DNA of 64,000 nt, taken from assembly GCA_021432605.1 (NCBI GenBank), contig MU271151.1, positions 868,001-932,000 of the forward strand, given 5' to 3'. Shown piece after piece: positions 55,414 through 64,000 of the stretch (within the stretch, counting starts at the first letter, position 1; each line of letters starts with the position of its first letter). Under the pieces are notes generated by a model. It did not search any database. It was not told the origin of the DNA and saw only the letters and a program-made list of their open reading frames with translations. This DNA is from Coniochaeta sp. PMI_546 (taxonomy: Eukaryota; Ascomycota; Sordariomycetes; Coniochaetales; Coniochaetaceae). A program made the translations under genes and the position numbers.

Positions 55414-56142
55414 GACTGCTCCTGTTGATGCTGGGCTCGGAAGAATTGTGCTGAGACTGATCGATTCTTGACGAAAGAGGTACTATGCTTGTGTGACTGT
55501 TGATCGTGAGATAGATGCTGTCAGCAATGACTCGATGTTTACCTGAATTCAGTGTGAAGGGGACCATACAGTTCAAAACGTCGGTGAGAGGCAATGACAG
55601 AGAGGGAAGCCGAGTGCGTCGACCTGATCGAGGGAGGTGCTGCCTTTGTAGCTCTTAACCTTTCTTCTGCCTAAGCTCCCCGCCTAAGGTCGGTTCACCC
55701 CGCCAAAGCTCAGCCCCGAGCAGTCATGCGCACCTTGAGACATGACGTAGAGGTGGCCGGCAGCCAATCAGATTGAACCTAAAGGTAATCCCCACCAAGG
55801 AAGGCCTAGTGGGAAGGAGCATTCTTATGCAGTCCTCACAAGTTAGACTGGTTAGGTACCTTATGCCACCTCACTCATCTATGGGCAGATAGGTACGGAT
55901 ATTGATAATTGTTGCTGATTTTGTCTTGATTTTCTTGTCCAAAGCTCGTCTTCCCGTGTCGTTGTACTTCCTTGCTGGATCAAGTCGCAGCACGAATCTT
56001 CCACTTAGGTAGAGTTACCCGTCACCCAACGCTGTCCCAACCCAACTTTATGTCTGCTCAGCCCGCGTCGACTTCTTCCCCTTCCCATCGTTCTAAGCGG
56101 CTAATGATGTTCCTCAGACCATGTCCGCCAATTGCGGGTTTT
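55414..56142. other. Intergenic region upstream of the CP-repeat gene
   Basis: Likely promoter of the CP-repeat gene (minus). It contains an AGGTACCT palindrome at 55854-55861. No gene recognised. Confidence 0.45.
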
Positions 56143-56875
56143 CTAACTGCACACACTAGCGGTTGCTGTCGGCGTACTGATCGGTTGTGTGGTGATGTTA
56201 TCTGGCTTCGGCACGCCCTCAATACCCATCAACTCTGTGTAAAAGACTTTTGTTGCACATTAGCAAGCAGACACACCATTGTGAGGATTGTGGGGATCCT
56301 ACTTAGTGTCGAGTTGGCTGGGATCGGTCCAACAGTGTGGTCGCCATAGCCAAGTCGTGGTGGGATCGTCAACTTCCTATCCTGTCGTCAGTCCTGATCC
56401 ATAGGCTGCTATGGTCCCCACAGGCTGCTTATGCTGCCTCAAGACGCACCTCTTCTCGCCAATGCACATGTCGAGAAGGCCCTGGTCGAATCTGCGCAGC
56501 ACCACTTAGTATCTGATGAGACCCGCAGGCTGGAACGAGTCTCGGTTCGCAAAGAGAACTCACCCTTGGATGACCTCACCTGCCCCGAGGTTGAAGCTAA
56601 AAGGTCCCTCCGAGTCCTGGCCGTAGCCTGCGCCGCAATATCAGTATACAACAGTCGTGTCAGCCGCGACACTCTGGAATGAACGCACTGGAGTCGAACT
56701 CAGTTCCGTTCGTGAATGTACCGCGGTAGTTCACGGATATCGAGTCTCCTGCGTGAGTCTTCCGGTCGCACACAACAGACAAGGTGACTTCGATTTTGAG
56801 GTCCGAATCCTGTCCAAGGACCGCCGTCAAGCAGCCAGTGAGTGGGAGCGCAAACACGCAACTGGAGGCACGCAT
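56143..56875 (-). CDS. FKBP-type peptidyl-prolyl isomerase, secretory pathway
   Basis: Five exons: 56875-56689, 56627-56564, 56491-56450, 56376-56303 and 56246-56143, giving 156 residues. All exons are short, so no long frame reveals the gene. The N-terminal signal peptide MRASSCVFALPLTGCLTAVLG is followed by an FKBP2-like domain: LKIEVTLSVVCDRKTHAGD, VNYRGTF, GTEFDSSYG, FNLGAGEVIQGFDQGLLDM, GEKRKLTIPP, LGYG and LIFYTELMGIEGV. FKBPs isomerise Xaa-Pro bonds and bind FK506; ER members help secretory folding. The pocket-floor Trp (usually GW after EVI) is Phe here, seen in other active FKBPs. The tail is Thr/Ser-rich and lacks an HDEL-type retention signal. Introns are 56-73 nt, with GTGCGT, GTGAGT, GTGCGT and GTAGGA donors. 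Confidence 0.9.
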
Positions 56876-57499
56876 TGTAAGAGTTCACTCCGGCTATGGA
56901 AGACGACGCAGAGGGGACGATCAATTGAGGTGCATCTGTCAAGACGAAGGAGCGCATCTGCATATATAAGGTGCCCAAGGTAAGGAGCTTCGCCGCAATG
57001 ACCTGGCAATTCCGAAAAGGCAATGCTTTGGGAATGTTGACAGCCTGAATCCCGGCTGTCAATAGACATGAGATTACCGAGCGCCGATATTACCCTGCGA
57101 TGACTTGCATGCTATATCACCCGCAGCATAGCTTCCGGCCCCAGTCGATAACGCAGGGTTCGAATCTCTTCAATTTGTACTGTTCGAGTCCAGTGTCTAG
57201 CCTGAGCTGGAGGTTATGTTCGGAGCAAGCAATTTGCACGCTCCTGAACCAGCACGGTGGCAATCGTGCGACAGTGTAGCAGAAGCACAATCTCAGTCTG
57301 GCGGGCTATCCAGTCTGGAACCTTCCATAAAGGCATACTCATCGACATTTTTGAACATGACTTTTATTGTGCTGGCCAAGTGAGTTTTGAGCTCTCAGTC
57401 AAATAGCTAAAGTTACTGAAATAGGTTGGCAGCAAGCCGTGAGGACCATGCCATCAAGACTGAATCGAGGCCTCTGGCAGCGAGAATCCCACCAGCTCA
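56876..57499. other. Intergenic region between FKBP and GH55 genes
   Basis: Promoter of the FKBP gene. A GGTTCGAATC B-box-like string at 57157-57166 lacks a matching A box or acceptor stem on either side and was not called a tRNA. No other feature seen. Confidence 0.4.
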
Positions 57500-60279
57500 T
57501 CACGGCGTGTACCTGCCCACATCGCCACCTGTACCCGGCCACGAACCCTGGAAGCTGCCTTGTGTTTGGATGTTGGTCCCGTCGGCCAAACGCAACGTTG
57601 CCCAGGTGTCCTTGGAGCAGAGACCAAAGGCCTGAAGGTTAGACGGCGTCTGTTGGATCCAATGCATCACGTCTGTGGCAGTACGTCACGTGTTAGCAAC
57701 CTGTGATTCAGTTCGATCGACTGCCATAGTCGTCATTCCACGGAGATGAGTGGGGGACACTTACTCTGACACTGGTACGCCCCAGCGCATGATTGATAAC
57801 CCGGGCCGCTGAAGAACGCCCACGAAGCGGACGCATAGGTGTAAATGTTCGATCCGCCGTTGATGTAGTTTGCAAAGCCCATGCGGCAACGCGTGTCGCC
57901 GCCACCACACCACGAGAAGTCAGGATCACCCCAGTTGGTGACATCAGCAACCCAAGGGGCGGGAGGAGTCTGTTGCACGTGGTCGCCTTGGTCGTAGTTG
58001 GTCTCGGTCTGCAGCAGCGAGACCAAGACGTTGCTTGCCTTGCGCAGGTTGAGCTGGTAAAGCCACCAATGCTCGGAGCCCAGAGCATGGATCCAGGTGC
58101 CCTTGGTCGCCTCGACGAGCGCGCCTCCCTTAGCCGCGATGCTAGAGCCGCCGCTGCCCTCAGTCATGTGGTCCGCGACCCAATTCCAGACATTTTCGAC
58201 GTAAGCCGACGAGGTTGGGGCGAAGTGCATGCCGATGAAGGCAGCCTTGCACTCGTTGCTCGGGTCGGTGCAGGTGTTGGTCAGGGCACTGGCTCCCAGG
58301 GTTCCTCCGACAGTCACAAGAGAGTTCCACAGCGCGACCTGACCGGGGGAAGAGCCCGCCATGTTGAACTGAACGATGATGGCACCGGGAAGGACATCGG
58401 AAACTGTGAATCGCATGTCCTGAATTTGAGCTGTGCCGACATCACCGCCGTTACCGACAGCAACCACTGGCTTGGGGTTGTTTGAGTCCTTGAAGAAGGC
58501 GCCGTTGCCGGTGATTGTGGCCCAGGCCTCGCCGACGATACGAGAACCCTTGGGAATGAGAAGCGTCGAGTCGACCCTGTACTTGCCGAAGGGGAAGTAG
58601 GCGATCTTGTTGTTAGCCGCCGCATACTGCAAGACCTGGTTGAGAACTCCTGATTCGTCGATGGAGTGGTCGCCCAGGACCGTGTGGCCACCGTTCTGGG
58701 CCGGGTCCTTGACGTTGATGAAGTCCGTCACGGGGTTGTTGGCATAGTTAGGAGCCGGAAGCACAGGGTAGTTGCCACCCGGGGCCAGGGCAGCAGGCCT
58801 GTTGTTGGTGGATGTTGTCGCTCCGTAGACCGGGTTGCGTCCGACCGTGTTTCCATACGAGAAAGTGTTGACATGGCTCTGTGCGCCGAGCACTGTGCCG
58901 GAGGGCACCCGAGCGACGTCCGAGTTGGTGTCTTTGCTGAGGTTCTCGATGACGAAGGACGGGTAACCATCTGTAATGAATGTGACACCCGAGTTGACCG
59001 ACTTGGCGTCAATGAGAGCTATCCATGGCGCGCTTCCTATATCCAGTTGTTAGTGCCGTGACCACGTGTGCATGATCATACAACTTACCAGAAGTGTGGT
59101 GGACGCCAGTCCCACAGGTGTCGAACGTCGGAGCAATGATGCTGAAGGTGTTGCCGCCAGTGATGAGCATTCCGACCGTGTTCTGGTAGAAGTAGATCGA
59201 CTTGAAGAGGGCTTGCTGATGGCCGTTGACCCATATTCCGTTCTGGTGCGGCTACATGAGCGACAAAGTCCGAGAAAAAGAAAACATTGTGTGGATGGAG
59301 TCTAGAAAGGTATGGTGACTTACCTGTCCTCTTTCCACGCGGACGTCAGCAAGACCAAGAGTCGAGCCTCTCCCAAGCTGGATACCGGTATGGCCTTGAC
59401 CGTTTACTGAGGATGCCATTGTGATTCTGACATTTTGCAACTGGGCCGCCTGTGCCACACCCCACCACAATGCGGTGAAAGTGTTGCCTGTTCAAGAGCC
59501 AGGCAAGTCAGCATCTGAGATGGTCTGATCCTTCCAGGGCCTGAGATGGGCCATGTGTGGACGACTATCGGGCTTACCTCCGGGGATGCTTGTTGTGTCA
59601 AGCACTAGATTCTTCAATCCAACCGCGAAAGAGAGTTCGCCAGAGACTCCAGTTGCCGGATCTTGACCTGTTGCCGCAGTTAGATCTGGAGCCGCATGGT
59701 AACGCGCCTTTTTTGCTTCATCAACTTACCTGAGACCAACGTGGCATCACCAGACCAAGAAGCGGATGCCTTGATGATCGGAGGATTCGTTGCATCACCC
59801 ATCAGAATAGTGTCCGTATTCATGCGGATCGTCTGGCTGATTGTGTACGTGCCAGGAGGGATGTAAACGACCTGCATGCTTTGTCAGCTGTACACCCCTT
59901 CGCGGGTTAAGGGGCTTGCGCGACCATACCCTAGGCTGGGAAGCCAGCCATTCGGGATGTCTGGTTCCACCGTTGGTGCCGGCGTTGATAGCACGCTGAA
60001 TAGACGATCCGTCTCCGGCAGTAGCAGCCATGAAGACGGGGTAGCTGAAGTCAGGATCCAGGTCCGGTGCATAGCCGCGATATTGACCGGAGTGATCCAT
60101 ATTCGCGTACCTGGTAGGATTGAACGTGTTAGCGCAGTGCGCTGGATAGCTTACTCGAGCTGTACATACCAGAAGCTTGTCGCACGCCGCACAAGATCAT
60201 TTTCGGAGTGGTTGGCGGCCGGGATGGCCGCAACAGCCGCTCCGTGCAGGAGGACGGAGAGTGTGGACGACAGCTTCAT
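57500..60279 (-). CDS. GH55 exo-beta-1,3-glucanase
   Basis: Eight exons: 60279-60170, 60110-59930, 59871-59730, 59667-59578, 59487-59324, 59242-59089, 59036-57765 and 57672-57500, giving 761 residues, the usual GH55 length. A signal peptide (MKLSSTLSVLLHGAAVAAIP) and an RR site precede SFWYANMDHSGQYRGYAP, typical of GH55. The fold is two tandem right-handed beta-helices: VVYIPPGTYTISQTIRM in the first, IAYFPFGKYRVDSTLLIPKG in the second. The end reads SNLQAFGLCSKDT and TGGDVGRYTP as in fungal exo-1,3-glucanases. Substrates are laminarin-type glucans of wall or prey/host; wall remodelling or mycoparasitism are both possible. Seven introns of 52-92 nt have consensus sites and consistent phases. 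Confidence 0.93.
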
Positions 60280-62407
60280 CTTCAGTCACCGTTTCCGTGA
60301 TCTGGGATCTTGACTCTATCTGCCGATGCGAGACACGTCTGTTTCCGACATGACTAGACATGCTGGAGACATGCTGGGAAGCTGAGGCTCATATAGCATG
60401 TCGATGGTTGCATCGTGTATGGGGTTGACCAGACCCTAGATTTCGGGCAGTCAGGTGCTCATCAATGCTACTCAAGAAAACCTGACAGTCAGCATTGATG
60501 GTCGGTCAACTCGGCCCATTGCGAGTGCTACAAGCAAGTCGGACCGTTCCTTTGCTAGGGTAGCACTAGCCACAGCCCTAGTGTTGAGGACACGAGAGGC
60601 GGATGCTATCGGCAAGAATCTAGGCAGCGACATTTACCTGGTCCTTGGGCAAAATTGGCAGATGCTTGATTACTGAGGTGCCCGGTCGCGGCGCATCTGT
60701 AGGGTTGTATCAAACACGACTCCCCAGAGTGCTGCCCCTAAGGCGGCAGGGGTCGGCCCACCGATTTACGACCTGCCCAATAAAGATGTTTATACCCGTC
60801 TTCCCATACGAGCGGCGATCCACGACGGGACAGATGGTGCATTGCGGTTTGGAATTAGGGATCGACACCCCTTGAGTCCCGGTAGAGGGGGTGGTATCTG
60901 TGTGTAATTGCCAGCGTGCTGCAAGACTGCAGTAAGCTTAAATAATAATATAGCATGTCTCTAGATTGTATTCTACTGTCATGTGCTGCGGAGACGCCGT
61001 CATACCTAGTATTGAGCTGACCATTTCTATTTCTATCTCACTTCCAGCATCTCATTTCGCATATCACTCGCAGGAAGTGTGGCAATCGCTCATGGCGTAT
61101 AATACAACGTTATACTCCGCGGTAAGCTGACAGCGTTCGCGGAAGATCAGAATCTGAACACTAGATCTAGAACTCCGATGCACTTTCTCACTAGCTAAGC
61201 CATAAGCCTTTCGCAAGTGCGCAAGAAGCGTGAGTAGCACGACATCATTGTATGCAATCAGCACTATCTAGAGCATCGCTACGATGAGTCCTGTAAGGTG
61301 CAGTTACTGTGAGCGGACTGTAAGTGCCATACACTAATGGGTATGCCAAGTCATTATGTCATTGCTTCCTACCTCTACTGGAGGATCAACAAGCCAGTAT
61401 AGGTACCAGTTATTGATAATTTACACGATGCCGCGCATACCTCGACTCGCATCGCAGCACTCTCCACTCTGCGCTCACTTCAACCCCTTGTCACATTCTG
61501 TCTTGTGGTAACATTACCGTCCGTTTGTGCGGAGCGACGTGGAGTAGGATAGGCCACATGTGTTGGCCGCAGACAAAAGCATTGAGTTGCTGGCCTCAAC
61601 ATATTCTCCGCTGCTTACGAAAGAGTGACCTTCTGGTCATCACAAGGCGACACAGACGTTCACTACTGCTCAGTTCTGTGCAGTATTACCGCCACCTCTC
61701 TGAAGCCGTGACAGCAAAGAATTCCAATGCAGCTGGACTATGCAGAGAGAGAGATTTAGCGTGCAAGACATGGACACAATGATTCAAGGTATCGAGGTGC
61801 TAGACGGGTCAAGACGGGGCCTTGTGAAAGATTGGTGCTCTACAGGATTCCATGAAAGCAATGCCGATACACCATAAGACATTGCAAGGCATAACTTGTC
61901 GCTGACGGCAAGTCATGGCGGAAGCCGTTGACAGTTGCAAAAAGCCAGGGTCAAGGTTCTTTCCAATCATGAACAAATCGCGGTCAAGACAATACGAGAG
62001 GTCTTGGAACGATGCGGAGGGATTTTGGCACGTTCTGCTTGCCCTAACCAATGATAAAGGAAGGGCCGCCGGACGGATTTTCGTCGATAGAAGCCATGGT
62101 CCCACCGGAACCACATATTGCCTTCCTGATACTGACCCCAAGACTTCGGAAGATAGACGGGAAGGCGAACAATCCATCCTAACCAACTGTGCTGGACTGT
62201 GCTGGCCTAGCTTCCATACCCAACTGAATGCGTATGCCCCTAAGTCATGAAGGGGTCAAAATCATTCTCCAAGTCGTCCTTTCGATTATAGATAAAGTCT
62301 CATACGCTGACTCTCCAATAGTTGGATTGGGATAGAGAACTAGACTGTAGTCCTGATATGAAATAAACATAACATCCCCCCGTGGCGATTCCATCATCGT
62401 GACCAGC
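60280..62407. other. 2.1-kb intergenic region
   Basis: The first 300 bases are the GH55 promoter. The rest is AT-richer with no domain-bearing frame, repeat or RNA gene recognised. A 125-codon minus frame at 61809-62186 has no family resemblance. Confidence 0.4.
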
Positions 62408-64000
62408 TTACTGCGCGATCCTGACATCCACCTCTTGCACGTACGGAACACCCTCCTCTCCATTAACAGCAATGAACACGATGTCGTCCACTCCGTCACT
62501 CGACTCCGGCAACTCTTCTCCCACGTCAGTCCAAAGCTCCTTCCCAAGCACCACGAAGTCAAAAGTCCAAGTGTTTCCCACCCTGGTCCAGCTCGTGTTG
62601 AAAAATCTGCTATCGTCATCATCAACCGTGACGTCCGTCGCCCCGTCGCAGCTGACAGTAACCTTGAACTCATCCCACTCCTTGACCGCGTCCGTCGGCG
62701 AGTTGATCGTCATCGCAAGCGGGTTCGTCTCTCCCGTGGCGTCACTAATCAACTTCTCGGCATCGGCCGCCAACGCAACACCGACGTCGTAGTCCTCCGC
62801 GTCCACCCATGCGAGAATATTCTCGTAGCAAAACACGTTCAGTCCGTTCGGGGCTTTCGCAGCGAGATGCATGTGCCCCAAGTGCCGGCCCCCTTCGACC
62901 GGTACGGCGAACAACGATCCCACGTCTTTGCTCAGACAGCTCAACCACTGTCCTGCCTCGGCTACAGCATTATCCGCCGTGTCCAATACCTTCACTGTCA
63001 GGCTCACCAGCGACCTCGGCGCACCAGGCGCGAGGACGTCCATGCCGGCCTGGTAGAAGATGGTCTTCTTGTCCTTGCCGCCGCCGATGCTCTGATACCA
63101 CGGGCGCTGGAAGCTGAAGGTACGGCTACCAGCAGTTGCGGGTGGCAGCCGCTCATTGGCTTTGGCCTGGAAGGCGATGAAGAAGGCGCCGAGGTCGATC
63201 TGCTTGGAATGGTCCGGCGTGGTCTTCACGAAGGAGGCAAAGTTGGCCCAACCCTCGGCCATCTTAGGGCCGAAGTTCTTGAGGTCGTCGTAGGTCATGA
63301 TCTTGCCCGTTGACGTGGCATACCAGATGGACTCTGTACCGTTGCGGACCGTCGTGACGCCGACGCCTTTGTTGGCGGGATCGACCGCGGTGATGGCGAG
63401 TTGGTCGTCGGCGATCTTGGAATGCTCCGCCTTGTACTGTTGGTAGTATCCTTTAGGGCCGGTGGTGATGTTGCTTTCATGAGTGCCATCATAGCTGTCG
63501 TCAATATCGTTGGTCAGGTATTCCTCCACGCTCTCAGCGCCGGTGTGCGGACCTGCGCAGGCGTCGAGAGCCACCCATTTCTTGGAGTTTGTTGTCATGT
63601 ACGATATAAAGGCGTGGTTTGTGAAGGCGTTTGACCTGGCGATCATCTCGGCCGGGGTCGGGATCTCTTTGTCATTGTCAATGTTGCGGTAAAATGGCTG
63701 TTATGAAGTTAGAATCATGGCCTTATGTGCAGATTAGGGATTTCCTCTCGGCAACTTGCATTGTTGGTCTGGCCCCAACCAACGAGGTTGGTGTCTTTAA
63801 TGTACCCAAATGGCTCCTTGAACATCCAACGCACCCGTCCATCAGGAACACCAAGAAGTGTTGCCAGTTGAACGATACCTGCTTGGTCGTAGCAGTTAAG
63901 GGTATTGCCGGCAGCCTCCTTGTTGTAGTCATCCAGCCAGGAATCGAGATGAAAAGAGTTGCCGTAACCGCCTCCAGCATAGCTAGGGCTGCCGTGCCAC
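62408..64000 (-). CDS. Unknown protein with transglutaminase-like Cys-His-Asp pattern (5' incomplete)
   Basis: Two exons are visible, beyond 64000 to 63760 and 63697-62408, at least 510 residues. The join needs a GC-AG intron (GCAAGT...TAACAG). The segment around NCYDQAGIVQLATLLGVP, then NHAFISYM, then WVALDACAG has a Cys, a His and an Asp in the order and local context of transglutaminase-like peptidase folds (Cys at a helix start, His and Asp on strands). I infer that fold but do not recognise a named family. The C-terminal half, with acidic patches such as VTVDDDDSRFFN, looks like two beta-rich domains. The N-terminus and any signal peptide lie outside the window. Alternative: an unrelated secreted fungal protein. 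Confidence 0.7.
63698..63759 (-). other. GC-AG intron
   Basis: On the minus strand the upstream exon ends GACCAACAAT and the intron begins GCAAGT. It ends CATAACAG after a CTAACTTC branch-like site, 62 nt long, phase 0. GCAAGT is the usual donor of the minor GC-AG class. Without it the frame meets a stop at CCATGA inside the intron. Confidence 0.75.

Noticed and set aside
57157-57166. GGTTCGAATC resembling a tRNA B box
   Set aside because: No A box at the right distance and no acceptor or anticodon stems could be folded.
61809-62186. Minus-strand 125-codon frame
   Set aside because: No family resemblance and no start context; the plus strand frame opposite is equally open.

Overview
This window looks like nuclear chromosomal DNA of a filamentous ascomycete (Pezizomycotina, probably Sordariomycetes). 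The reasons are genes broken by many short introns (about 50-110 nt) with GTAAGT-like donors and CTAAC/CTGAC branch sites. The gene content is also typical: HET, Zn2Cys6 and FSH1 families, WSC proteins, a GH55 glucanase and an iterative reducing polyketide synthase. No virus, plasmid, CRISPR, rRNA or convincing tRNA was seen. Exon models below were built by hand from splice signals and protein-family continuity. Reading frames agree across every junction I list, but transcripts have not been checked.

Layout. 0-8 kb: tail of an unknown gene, a kinase-like protein with a Cys/His-rich N-terminus, a Swi5/Ace2-type zinc-finger regulator, and a Cys-rich single-pass membrane protein. 8.8-20 kb: a DUF4470/MYND protein, a degenerate repeat array ending in a perfect hairpin, an SRR1-like protein, a Zn2Cys6 regulator whose zinc cluster is split by an intron, and a Wsc1-type wall-stress sensor. 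20-23 kb is gene-poor. 23-28 kb: an AUH-type mitochondrial hydratase, a small LEA/CsbD-like mitochondrial protein and a HET-domain protein. 30-35 kb: a membrane acyltransferase and the nucleoporin Nup37.

36.3-45.0 kb is a compact polyketide locus. A 2166-residue highly reducing PKS (KS-AT-DH-ER-KR-ACP, seven exons) is transcribed divergently from an FSH1-family serine hydrolase that could release its product. The DH lacks both catalytic residues and the ER cofactor loop is altered, so the enzyme may deliver beta-hydroxy rather than fully reduced units. The Nup37 gene and a conserved membrane/zinc protein flank the pair.

45-64 kb: a seven-exon, 1670-residue secreted protein (PQQ-like propeller, Ig-like modules, five WSC domains); a small protein made of two repeated Cys-Pro/His-Pro modules; a five-exon secretory-pathway FKBP with no long ORF; an eight-exon GH55 exo-beta-1,3-glucanase; and the 3' part of a protein with a possible transglutaminase-like Cys-His-Asp arrangement and a GC-AG intron. 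Many secreted or cell-surface products here (Wsc1, the Cys-rich membrane protein, the WSC giant, GH55) concern the cell wall or glycan binding.
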